64,000 bases of DNA, from assembly GCA_048013815.1 (NCBI GenBank), contig CM106585.1, positions 3,968,001 through 4,032,000 on the forward strand. Direction: 5' to 3'. Positions 1 to 12,600 of this stretch are shown piece by piece. Source of the DNA: Setoptus koraiensis. Lineage: Eukaryota; Arthropoda. How positions within the stretch are numbered: the stretch's first letter is position 1; the number at the start of each line of letters is the position of its first letter. The position numbers were made by a program, and so were the translations under genes. The notes under the pieces are model-generated. The model made no database searches. It worked only from the letters and a program-made list of their open reading frames with translations, and was not told the origin of the DNA.

Positions 1-1719
1 ATTGTTGATGGTCACGACAAACGAGAGAATTACCTACGGAATGTGCAGCGGCCAATGGGCAATGTCAATGGCGCTGGCGATGGCTAATCAGCAGAAATGG
101 CCAAGAGACAAAAGAGGAATGAATGAGGACGACGGCAGTGCTGCTGATGGTGGTCGTGATTATGATGGTGGCGCTCGAGCGAACGCTTCTTCGGCCTCTC
201 TCTTTCTCTCTCACACACATTCGCGCACTGATATTTTGTTATGCTGCTAACAAAATATTCACAGTAGATTTGCTGTTGCCCGTAGCTTCGACGCGGCCAG
301 TGTTTTAGTTACACAACGCACAACTGGTATCGCTGGTTCTGGCTCACGTTGGTGCCCGTTCGCGGACGCCGAACAGCGAACACCGAACAAGATGGTGACG
401 GACAACGGAAGGCAAAGAGGGCACCAACAGAGAGCAACATTTGAGTAGCGGTTATATTAACTGCGTTCTTTCTATTTTCACTGCTTGCATGGCGCTGACA
501 CACACACACACTCATTGTGAATAGTAGCCGACGTAACGTGCTGTAACGTTGTGACCAACCATAACTGTTTATCAATGCCAGTTGAATGAATGAATGCGTG
601 TAGCACTGGTTGTAGTGTAGTATATAACAGTGGTGTGGGCCCTCGAACGCGAGCTGAGGGGCGACGAACATGAATGGACCAACGAAACGAACAATCATCG
701 CTGACGCTTCAGCGCATTTGAGCGCGCGTTACGTAAGTTCAAACGGACAGGCACAGCAATATGAGGGCTGCTGCTGCCGCCTCGATGGTACAGCTACAGC
801 ACCTAATGCTCACTAGTGGTGGCACCACCACTATGTACTACGTATGGCACCTCAAAGAATCATCACAATGGAGTAGTGGCGGCGTGCCACCGTTACGTAC
901 CACTACGCCAGCGATGATTATGACGGCCCATGTGATGGGACGGATGGGCACCGTCTAACAACGCGTCGGCCATCCAAATTTATTTTGTTTGCCAGTCGAC
1001 TCATATCAGCTATTCTCAGTGTCGCCAACTGATGAGCCAACAACAGTTTTAGCCAACCAACTATGTTCGCTCTGTCCTCTCTTAGTCGATGCAAGTCAAG
1101 CGACAATTGATACACTTAAACATTGAAACAATTATAACACAATTACGAAATTATGTCATCGATTGTTTTATCACTCAAACTAGCCAGTGGCCAGCAGCAC
1201 CACAACTCGACAACACTCAGAGACAACCAAACTAAACGATATTAACCACTAGTGATGACCATCCAAATAACCGAATCAATATGTGTTGTATTTTCTTTCT
1301 CTAGTCCGTCTTTTGATTGTTGCTCAATCGGTGTTCATCAATGATAATTGTTTCATCTTCAACAGTCACACTCACCGTTGAGTAGTAATCAAATGCTGAG
1401 ATATGAGAATTGTCGTCTTTTTTGTGCGTAACAAACGTAGTAATCAATAATAATAACCAACAATGATTGAATTTGTGGAAGTCATCGATCCTACTATTTA
1501 ACACAAACAAAATTACTTGAAATACACATAATGATGATATAAATATATTTATATTATGTAATAACATTCTATCATCATCACGCTCTATCATCAATTTTTC
1601 ATCTTGAATGTTCCATTTTTGTTAGTCTGTCAGTTTCATAGTCACTCTAGGTTTGTACATTATTTTCATAAGTATTGCAGTATAAGGCGCAACTTTAATC
1701 AATTATAAGTGTGTGTCAT
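1..1719. other. Intergenic 3' flank of RALGAPB, no gene recognised
   Basis: No open frame here resembles a known protein, and the longest frames are low in complexity and lack good splice context. A possible poly(A) signal for the minus-strand RALGAPB is ATTAAA at 1694-1699, about 20 bp after its stop; an AATAAA lies further away at 979-984. The stretch contains one RTTAYRTAAY palindrome (1553-1562). The left edge may hold sequence of a neighbouring gene that starts outside the window. Confidence 0.5.
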
Positions 1720-4700
1720 TCACTTTGCTGTTGTTGCTGTATCGCATTTAGTATCCGAATTAATAATAGGCCTAAATAGGTAGTTATGCAAACCAGATTT
1801 GTCTTTTGTCACCTTGTAATTATTACTAATCTCTAGAATTTTGAGTCTTCTTTTAACGTGCGGCGGCTGGTAACTATCAGTGTCCAGTCTCCTTCTTCTG
1901 CAGCTATTCAAAACAGAACAACGGACCAAATCGGCAAGCATAGTGCGACTGACTGTCATGCCATCAATTAGTGGTAGAGCCAACCAATGCCTAAGAGGAT
2001 GATGAGACAATGAAACAATTTAAATATTCACGTTAGTTACTCAATTAATCAAGAACAATGGAAGAGAATCATAGTTATAGCACATTGGATGGACAGAGCC
2101 CATTACTTACTTTCCAAACGAAGTGTGGACGTTGATTTTGTATAAACCGTTCTTCATGGGGCAGATGAATAACTTAACAAAGTCACGAGCCTTCAATTTG
2201 GGTGGCTGAATATTAGTCTTGCCATCCGCCGACGCATTTGATTTGTCAACATAATATACGCCTGTTTCGGCAATCGAGAGTAGCCAATCGGTTGGAACTT
2301 TAACCAGATCTTCGTGACACTCTAGCCAACATATTATTATGGTCGTGTCGCATCCAATATTAGCGCACAAATTCGTCGACTTTTTCTTGGATCTAGATGA
2401 TGCCAAACTGTTACCATTCTGACCTTGACCTCTCTCAGATGTCGCATTGTGATGAGCCTGAGATTGCTGTTGTTGTCGATTACTCGAGGAAGACATCAAC
2501 ATGGAGTGGCTTGTTTGACTAGAGGCATCATCACTCGCCATACTAGATATAGATCTTCCGTCCAAATTATCAGCATTATAGGAATGATTTTCAGTGGAAC
2601 TCCTGGATCTGGATCGTAGTAATTGCTTGTCATTATCTGATCTACATTCACCGCAACTGGAATCATCGACGCCTGCCTGGTTTGTTTCAGTGGCTGGATT
2701 ATTTTCATTACTATCCTCCAATTCGATGACTTTGTGAGGTAAAATAAAGGCCAATTCTTGTGCCATATCGGTCCAATATAATGTCATGCACTCACCGTCG
2801 AAGACAGAACCACCGGTGTCTCCATTCAAATATTCACTTTTCGTGATGTGATTATCAGCTGGTGAATTATTCTCCTTGCTGTGGCAATCGTAATATTTAT
2901 TCCAGGATGTTGAAGCTTTACCAGTCCATCTACAATGACCATTGACCATGGTAGCTTGACCAAGTTGTAGAAGAAATTCAAAGAAACTTCTACTGACAAA
3001 TCGACGCCTGGTAGAGCTCTCTAGTATCTCTGCAGGGCTCACCTTATTCTTACGTATGTAGTAAACATAAGAAGTATCACAAGTTTGAACTGAAATTTTG
3101 TCTAAAGCCCTCAAATCTGATCCCAACTTGTGACGATCTTTCATATTCATGGTGACTAGAGACGTAGCATAGCCTAGTTGAGATATAATCAATCTTGCCG
3201 CCTCTAGATCGCTGGTAGGCTGAGGCTCTTCGCACTCCACCCGTTTTGTGCGAATAGACGATTCACGTTGAACTTTTTGTTCTGCCATCATTTGATGATT
3301 GTATATTTTGACCATCTTTTCACTATCAGAACGAATTTGATTTTGCATTTGTTCCAAAAGTTGAATCTGTGAAGCATCTATTACTTGGTCATTGATACAG
3401 GCAATGTCGAGCGATTTGGCTCTAGAAAGATAGGTTTCAAGCGATGGTACAAACGAGTCCAGTTCTATCCTAGGCAGCTTATCTAAAGAATCCGGGAAGA
3501 ACTTTGCCACATGATGATGATGATGGTGACTATTGCTCAAAAGGTGAGGCGAATATTGTTGGTGATGAGGTTGTGGCCTTTTGACCAGACCAGGTATTCT
3601 GTTTGCTAAAACTTTATCTTTCGACTTGGTCGAGTAGCGCTTGAATTTAAATTGCCAACAATGTTTTCCGAAAGGAGATCTTATAAGGCATATAACTGAG
3701 TCCTTGAAACTGGGTCCTTCGAAACAATCCATAAAAGCGAAAATGGTCAAGTTGTCATCGCAAAAATACTTGAAACAATCAAATGGGTCCTTCGAATCCG
3801 TAAGGTCATGACATTTCGTTTTGTCACAGTTACGTGTCGCTTTGAGAATTTCAAATAGAGATCTTTCATCCATGTCACTATCTATTGTCTTAAAGATATT
3901 CTTTCCCGATATGTTGGTTTCAGAAAAATCTATCCTCGAGCGAACCATACAAGAGTTGAGAAGAGATTCAGCAGCTTCCCTGACACGCATGGAAGACGGT
4001 TTCATACTCTTCTCTTCTCTACTTATCACCGAAGTGATTACTCCCTTCGCGCCTGGTACAGTTATTTTTGACTTTTGACCAGATACGCCAAGTTCAATTG
4101 TCTCCATGACGGTATTGACACAGATCTGATCTTGAAGTAAATAAGGATGATTGTAGAACCATACGGATAGACAATGATAGGCTGCTACAATAGTCGAATG
4201 CATATCTTTGGAATGGGCCGGCGGTGGACGAGAACATTGGTTGCTTATGTAATCGCAGATCCATTTCGTAGCCTGTTTATATTCCTGCTTCATATTGATG
4301 GTCATCTGACTGCCAGTGCTAGAAATATCATTATAGGTACTGTTCATGACGATTTTATTGAGATTGGTAAGCCTTGCGATGCTGGTCAGTAGTTCCAATG
4401 CCGATAAACTAACTTGAGTGTCGTGTTTCCAGACATTTATTAGTAAATGGCAAACTACATGAAGCGATTTTATGATAAACCCTTCAGTGGACCCATATAT
4501 GAAGCTCTGGCTAGTGTTTGTATCATTCATATTGTTCCTTTGATCTGTTGAATTAGAATATGTTGAACTAGCAACAGAAATACTATCTGAAACTTTGCTT
4601 TCAATACTTTTCTGATTTCTATTGGTTTTTGTCGTATTTGTTGTGTGCGACACGGTCGATGATTGACTAACAGTGGAGCATGACCGTGTTCTGGAATCTA

Positions 4701-7700
4701 TCTTGGTCACATTGCACTTTAAAAACTTAGGTTCTGTAGCTTGACTATCTTGAACTTGTTGTTCGTTGGAATATGATGAATATAGAGTTGTTGATGATGT
4801 TGTCGACGACAGAAGATTATCGTGTATTGATAAGGATAGGCCTCCAAATAGCATTTGCATATTCAATGGATCGGTTTCAGTTTGTAAGGCTATCATCAGA
4901 AGTCTGACTAAACGAGGTCGCAACGACGCAAAGGTTGTTGTTGGCGACGTTTCGTTAAGGCAATTTCTAATTGGTAATGTTCGGAAATGTAATGGATAAG
5001 CCAATAATGTCAACAACATGGAAATACAGGCCCGGCGTAATTCACTATTACGTGGTACAACAATTGGTTTCGTTTGTTGTTTAGATTGTTGACGAGGCTG
5101 TTGCGGGTTTGATATATCACGCTCGTAACATTCGAAAACTATCTCCATGGCTTTGATAAATAGAGGTATTAAAATATTTATACCATCTAGGTCATGTTGT
5201 AACAGATTGGTTGAATTCACTAAGACACTAGTCAATATCTGAGTCTTCATGACACCTGTATCCTCGCCAAAGCCATAAGTTAGACAATGCTGCAGGCATA
5301 AGTAGAAACGTGACAGATACACCGGGGATATATCCTCATCAGATAATTTGGAAGAGAACAGTTTACAGAGGATTCCGATAGCCTCAGATTGACCTGCCTC
5401 AAACGAGTCTGGAGTCAATTGTTGCTCCAAAAGAACTCGCTCTGGGTATTGCTGATTTCCGGATTGCTGTAAATGAGAATTTTTGACTGTGGAGAGCGAT
5501 GAAGGCGACTGACCAGTGCGTAACATCCGGGCACTGCCAGACGCGATCGATTGACCACTCGTCGTCGGTGATGGTGGTTGCCGATTTGAACCAGATCCTG
5601 CTAAAGAAGAGTTGGGTGTAGTAATGATAAGATCTGTTGGGTCATCACTCATAGTTATCTCTGAGTCTAAATCGGAACCGATTAGAGCGACACTAAACAA
5701 CCAGTCACCGAATATATGTAAGATAGTATTGCACTTTGGTCTATTGCGAGATAATCGCAATTCATTGTGATGAAAATTAGCAGAAACTAAAGTTCGAGAT
5801 CTATCGTATTGTTGTTGCATTGAGCGCTGACTTGAACCAGATACCGCGGACAATGGATACTGGAACTCATTGTTAGCTGTGCCTGTAAGAGATGAGTTGG
5901 TTATCTGGGTGTGCTGCTGACCAGATACGCTTGATTGCTTTAAGATTTGGTTGTTGTTGTTTGTTGCAGATAACGATCCCGTTTGTTGGCTAGAATATGG
6001 CACTGCTTTATGACTACCCTTCATGGAGGTTATAGATTTGATGCTATTTACAACTTTTCTGGAGTTTGTTGGAGTTTGGGCAATGTTAGTTGTGTTAGTA
6101 GCCGATTGCACTGTAGAACTATTTGGATTTGCATTATTCAATAAAGTATTGGCATCGTTATTTATACTTTGGCCTTGTGACTGAGCTGGATACATAGAAT
6201 TGCTAACATTGGATGCTAGAGACATGATAGATCCTCTGGGTTGTTGGTGGGCTTGCTTGTTGATGAATACTTCTGGGTCATCTTCAGCAGTGGAATACTG
6301 ATCTGTTTTTAGAAAAGTCTCTATGAAATCTGTTATGCCTTTCAATGACTTATGAAACACGGCAGGTAATATATTTAAACATGGATGCTGTCTAGGATCA
6401 ACAACGTTGTCTGAGGCACAAGCGTAGTGATAAAATTCGTCAGTTTTACTAATTATGTCTGGATTGGAAAGTTCCACAGGATTACCAATCAAATTTAGAA
6501 ACCTGTACCAAGCTTGCACAACTAGATCATAGCTCATTTCATCTATAACTGACTCTATTGATGGTGTCACGTTTGCCTGCTGTTGGTTGTTGGACATTAT
6601 ATTAGATTGCATAACATTTAGTGAAATTTTCTGTCCGGCTTCGGAATTCTTTTTAGACTTGTCCAAATTATAGCCATTTGAATATTCAGGCATCTGGGAC
6701 AATCTTTTTGTTAACATCAAAGTTATGCGACGCCAATGATCTATAAGGGCTGGACGGTGTCTCCAATTTAAACTGAGTTGATGGAATGTTTTCCAAAGGC
6801 TAGGAGTCGGTAAAGATCTACTACAAGCTAAAAGCATTAGCTCAAATAGAACTCCCAGTATTCGATCGCATAACTGAGTGCCAATATCATCTGGCTCAGT
6901 AGGTGATGATAATAGCTTGTCATTAATAGTTAAGAGAAAAGCCAATAAGTGGTCCCAAGTCTTATTTTCCATCAGATTGGCTGGATTGTGTGCAATTGTC
7001 TCAATCGTCCTCAATACTCTGTGGCATAACACGGCTTGTCTTGAGACGGAGGTAAGTAAAGCTTGCTGTTGCTCTTGGAGAGAAAGGCCAAAGAGGTTGA
7101 TCTGCCTGGGTAAAAAGATATTGTAAAGGTGACTTAACATCTTTCTAGCGTATCTATTGGGATCATCACGTATTGGAATAGGTAGCAGTTTAGACAATTG
7201 CTTATATCTGCTATCTTCATTATCGTCTTGATAAGGTATAAGTGCTGAGGTTAACCATTCACAATAGATGGTGCAGCAATCTTTGACCGAGTCCTGTTCA
7301 CCAGTTAACGAAAAAGGCATTGATAAACCGTAACCGATAATTTCCATGAGCCAATTGACATCTCTGTCGGTATCTAGGCGCGCGATCAAAGCTTGGACAG
7401 TATCTGGACTCATCATATAAGTACTTGTTGATGATAGGGCTGAGTTAGCATTAGAATTTTTGTTTATATTTTGACTTTGAGCTGATGAATTGGAATTATT
7501 GTTGTTGGACAAGGAATGGGAAGAGACTAAATTGGCTAAATTAGTCGGGTTAAACAGCTTTGCCAGAGGCTGGACAACGACTTGCACTAATTGTAAACCA
7601 TTGACTTGATCATGTAGCTTATGTAAGACACTAAGGCAATCACGTTCGATGGCTTCAGCTACATTTAGTGTGCTGCAATCTTGATATCCCGTATAAGATG

Positions 7701-7872
7701 ATATGCTATTAAATAATTGGGATTTACACGACACACTATGGGCGTGTGACGATACAGAGCCCATGGAAGGCGTGGGTGACACATTTGGCCTAATCATTTG
7801 ATTGTTGGCTGTTGCTTGGACAGTCATAATTGTAGGATTAGCGGCTTTTGACAAACTGTTAATTGCTAGCAT
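1720..7872 (-). CDS. RALGAPB: Ral GTPase-activating protein subunit beta
   Basis: Non-catalytic subunit of the RalGAP heterodimer, which with an alpha subunit turns off RalA/RalB GTPases controlling exocytosis and mTORC1 input. Two exons: 2111-7872 and 1720-1990, joined across a 120-bp intron (donor GTAAGT at 2110-2105, acceptor TTAG ending at 1991). Together they encode 2010 aa, longer than vertebrate RALGAPB (about 1500) because of Asn/Gln/Ser-rich inserts around residues 120-150 and 530-720 and a His run. Conserved blocks include NWRHRPALIDHW, ALQTETDPLNMQML, QCSRPPPAHSKDMHSTIVAA and, across the splice, a junction reading GKHWLALPLIDGMTVSR followed by CRRRRLDTDSYQPPHV, matching the C-terminal Rap/RanGAP-like region of the human protein. 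The ATG at 7872 is preceded by an in-frame TAA two codons upstream. One intron in 6 kb is very few for this gene. Identity is secure; the exact N-terminus is inferred. Confidence 0.94.
1991..2110 (-). other. Only intron of RALGAPB (120 bp)
   Basis: Phase-2 intron. The exon ends GGA AA before GTAAGT, and the next exon begins with G CAT TGG after CTTAG. Splicing restores the family motif spanning the junction, while read-through meets a stop three codons later. The intron lies near the 3' end of the gene. Confidence 0.9.
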
Positions 7873-8428
7873 TTGATATTAAGTTGTCAACATTGTCCGG
7901 GGAATAATGTAATTAAGTAAGTAGCTGACCGGGGGGCAATCTTCTTAGTGCGTCCTCTTATCTGTGTGTGTTTGGCAGTCTCATTATATTGTTGTTATTA
8001 TTGTTATATCAAAAAATGATATTCCAAATGTGTGTTCCAAAATGGTCGTTTTGTCTAGTTTGAGTGGGCTCCGTAATGAAGCTCGCCATTTGTTGTTATG
8101 GTGAGAAAATTATTCGCTTGTGTTGATGATAATGTATGTGTAGTGTTGTGATATTTTTAGGTTGCTGTTGTTATACGAAGATCCAATGCAGATTGGGCGA
8201 ATCATATAACAAGTGCTAGCGATTGGTAATAGTGCCAGTGGTGCTGTTGTGGCTTCTGATAATAATAATACTGGATAACGCACACAACAATAATACAGAT
8301 AATAATGGATATAGTAATAATAACTATAGTTATAATAAATAATAATGATGTTAAGGGTTTGTATGGCTTCCACTGTTGTTGGTACCATACATTGTTGTGA
8401 ATTTAAGTACTGACATAGGTATACATAA

Positions 8429-8450
8429 TAATAATAATAATAATAATAAT
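8429..8450. repeat. AAT microsatellite
   Basis: Seven or so uninterrupted AAT units upstream of RALGAPB. Confidence 0.9.
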
Positions 8451-8919
8451 TTCATTAGTCAGGTGTGTTGCAGAAGCTAGCTGGCTATTGTTTCAATATT
8501 GGCAAAAGAATTTCTCTCGTTTCATTCATTTATTCCACTTCTTGCTCGCTACCGTCTGCGCAGTGTGCACCATCACACACAATGTTTTAGTTACGGCTGA
8601 TCTTGTGAATACATTGTGTACCACAAAAGAGAGCATTGAACTCTCATGCCAGACGCCGGACTAGAGCATCCAATCGAATTGTATCACGCAAACACATGTT
8701 TTGGCACATCGATTCTATGCTGCAATTCTGCACTGGACACTTCTGTGCTCGCATCGCACAGATTGTCCGCTTTGCGCACAATATCTTGATCGATTCCAAC
8801 AAAATGAGTTACAAGGCACACACGAACACACACTCACACAACTACTTGTTGTTGTTGTTACATATATTTTATTATATAATAGTTGCAATGAATTGTCGTT
8901 ATGTAACGTAGATATACGA

Positions 8920-8942
8920 ACACACACACACACACACACACA
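8920..8942. repeat. CA microsatellite
   Basis: Uninterrupted CA dinucleotides, about 11 units. Confidence 0.95.
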
Positions 8943-9666
8943 ACTAAACAAACACCTACCTGACGCTGACGCAATGCATTTATGCAATTGAACATTGTTT
9001 TTTGTATCTCCCCTACTCAATATGTATTTATGTGTGTAGCAAGGCTAAACTAGAAGGTCTTGAATTATCTGTCTCGAGTTATTGAATGAAAAATTCACTT
9101 CTATTTGTATCGTCCATTTCTGCCGCAAGTCCGAAAATTATGACCGTTCGCCGGCGTCCACAGTCGTTCTGTGCCGAGACAATCTTGAACCCTAATCGGT
9201 CGAGGTCAGGGAGTCTCGTAATCGTTGTTGGTGTCGTTCCCCACAACAACTCGCAAGACCATCGAGGATGCGATGGCCAGTAGCATTAAGTGTCACTATG
9301 TTTGCAAGAAACAAACGACAAAAAAGAAAAAGAATGGAACTCTCACACGCAATTCCATTTGATATGTAGACGAATTGATGTGAGACGATAGGTGTGTGAA
9401 GTCATTTAAATGTTTATGCATGTGTAACTGACAGGTATTATGATAAGCGCTTGGCAACAATTGAACATCGACAAAAAACAAAGTTATCGTCTTTGATAGT
9501 AACAAAATTTAAACTCTTCTCTATATCACATTTAATGATATCACAATTACATGGTAATCACACAGTGTTGTTGCTATCTTCAGATGCAGATAAGCGCAAT
9601 GCTGCAAAAAACAACCATCGACGTAATACACGTCGGACGTATAACAATTATGTCATCTATTGTTGT

Positions 9667-12600
9667 TCAGCCATTGATGTTGTTGTTGCTGTTGTTCAAA
9701 TAGCAAACGCTATTCCCATCAAATGTGAGTGTCTCATTTTTCATTGCGTCCAAAACGTTGATAGTGTTAGCACGGTTGAAATCCGGCGTTTCACAACTTG
9801 TTGTCATTGGGGTGATGCTACTATCATGAGAGTTTTGATCAAATGACGATGAATACATATGATGGTGGCCATTGCATATTCGCATCATGGCACTTTTTCT
9901 ATTTGTTGTATTAGTTGCTGTTGATCCCAACACAGTGACATCATCGATCATGTTATTAATCATGGAAACAGTGGATGTTGTACAATTTGATGAAGGCGAC
10001 ACCTGAGCAATTTGGTGCAAGGGCAAATTATTGTTATTAATATTCGAAACTAAACTATCGATAAGGCAAGTTTCGTTTTGATTATATCCTGTCGAAACTT
10101 GGTGGTGATTACAATTTTGTGGCTCAAGCAGCTCGGTTCGTTCAGTGGGCAAAGCTATGTCATCAAATATGACGTGCTTCTTATTATTCTGGTCCTTGTG
10201 ACATCTATGGATGCTGGTATGGTTTTTATCATCGTTGAATTCGATAAAACTGTTACTGTTTGCTCGTTGGCAATCGCAATTGATGCCGTCTTTGTTGTCG
10301 TTCCATGGCTTGATACTTGCACTTAAATCATGGTTTGTTTGGATAAACAAATCGAGAGGATGAATGTGATGGTCCATCAGAGCGATATGATTGTCTTTGC
10401 CTTGTCGATTTGATCGCTTTTCCATTGAAATCGCATGGTGACCAATAGTGTGGAAAGCGGCAGCGTATGGAGTGTGGCTGTTTGGAGCAAATAACTGGCC
10501 ATCGTTTGCATGATAAAATGATTGAGTACTGTTCATAGGCTTCTTCCTTTTTATAGTAGCATCAATGTCAGTTTGATCAAACAGTTTTGTCTGTTCACTG
10601 GGACATTCAAGACAATCATTGTAATTTTGATTATGCTGATCATTGGTGAGCAGGTGATGATGCATCAACGATGAAGTATCGCTAGTGCTTTGGTAAGCGA
10701 TCAATTTTGCGCCGACATTTATGCGATTCGCTTCATCCTCTAATATGTGATTAAATTTCCTCACATGGCCAACATGCATCTCCAATTGATTTTGGCTGTC
10801 ATTATCCAGTTGACTGGCTTCTTGAGTTGAGCTTGAATTATTACTACTACTCTGGTTGCTATTTGTAGTTACGGTGCTGGAGATGATTGATGATTGACTT
10901 TTTTGTGTCTTGGAGCGCTTCACGTAGGCTATTATGATGAACACAATCAAGAAACTCGATGAGCTCATAATTACATACATCATGTTTCGTGCTTGTACCT
11001 CGTCTTTGAACAAATGACCTGCAATTATAAGCATACATATGGGCAATAGAAGCAAGAGTTTGCTATTAGTCCCGACAGCAAAGTGTGCAAAAGTTGATTT
11101 CGAAAAGAAAATATTCAAAATATCAGATTTGTTTATGCTACCTTGATCGCCTGTGCGAAGAGGCACAGGTACAATTTTCGAGCTATCAATCATGACCGCT
11201 CTACTGTTGCCGTTCTTGTTCGAGGCATACACAATTAGCGAATATTGATTCTTAGTGAAATAGATTGATTCCAATGCAAAATGGGGCCTACTAGAACTGA
11301 GCAAATTCTTCACAACGCTCCTCGTCTTTGTGTCATATATGGCCCCGTGGAAGCTCTGATTGGAGCCCCCGTTGACGCCCGGCTGGCACTCAACCATCAA
11401 AATGGCACCATCGGTTAGAGTGTTCCAGGAATCGTTTCCTTCCGGGCCCCCGGGCGCTCTGCGACAATCGATTGGTGGATCCGGCATGCCTATGTAGAGC
11501 AGATGTGGTGGTAGCATTGCGATGTTAGTAATATATAGCCGTGTGTTGGTTGGCTAGTTCATCGATGCCAGTCAGTACTTACCTGGTGGTTGTAGGGTTA
11601 TTTCGCACGGCTCGGATTGTTTGTGGATCGAGTTGGAGGCGAAACACTTTATAGTGCCGTACATGGAATCGGATGTTATGGTCAAGTTGAGCGAGTTGTC
11701 TTTTGTGGCGCCCAATTCTCGCGTTCCGTTAGACGAGGTTTCATTTTGCCCACTCTCCATATACCAATGGAAATCGTGTGCAGGTGGATCGCTAATAATT
11801 GGGCAGATAATCTCAGTCGCCTCGCCTAGTGCCCCAATAAAGGTGGTGCGATTGTTTGCGTCCAATATTTCATCGGTGAACGCCGACAAGCACATAGGTG
11901 GAACTGCCACAATATACAATAACACACAACAATATATATATATGTTTATAATTGATTATTATTGAGACATAAAATGAGGAGTGATGAAAAGTGACTTCGC
12001 TCCACTCGCTGCCCATCGTTCTGACGCAACAAAACCATGGGCAATATAGAGCAGGCGCGAAGTAATTGGGTTAGCAAGTAAAGTGGCAGCAATAGTTACA
12101 TTTTATGTCTAGCTTGATGGTTTTGCTCTGTCCGAGGCCGATGCTATTTTTTGCCTCGCAACGGTAATCCACTTCATCCATCAATGAGACATTCTTAATT
12201 ATCAATGAGCTGCCTGTTTGCTCGTAAATTGTAGCGGCCGATTGCTCATATAGACTACCATTTATCGACCATCTAACGTTGTTTGCTTCAATGGGCGGGT
12301 TTGCCTGAGGCGGATAATTTTTGGCCGGCGAATGCAGATGGAACAACGAAACAACAATGACAAGATGATTGATTTGTTGGCCAAATTTCAAAGATGCAGA
12401 CTGTATCGTAGTCATACTCACCGATATTTCGCAATCCAGCGCCACATTTTCCTTCATTAGGATGGCGGTTGGCTTGTGCTCTGAGCTGTGTCTTATGCTC
12501 AACGAAGCAATTGGCGCATCTACATGACATAATGATATAATTGTCCATGACATAATAATAGTTAGCGATCGGTTAAACATTTCAGCGGGCTATATCTGCT

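Larger units (their letters stand above)
7873..9666. other. Intergenic region between RALGAPB (5' end) and the sidestep-like gene (3' end)
   Basis: Both flanking genes are on the minus strand, so this holds the RALGAPB promoter and 5' UTR and the 3' UTR of the sidestep-like gene. An AATAAA on the minus strand (8868-8873) is a possible but distant poly(A) signal. It contains an AAT microsatellite near 8429-8450, a CA microsatellite at 8920-8942 and a GTTATGTAAC palindrome at 8898-8907. No RNA gene or protein exon was recognised. Confidence 0.5.
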
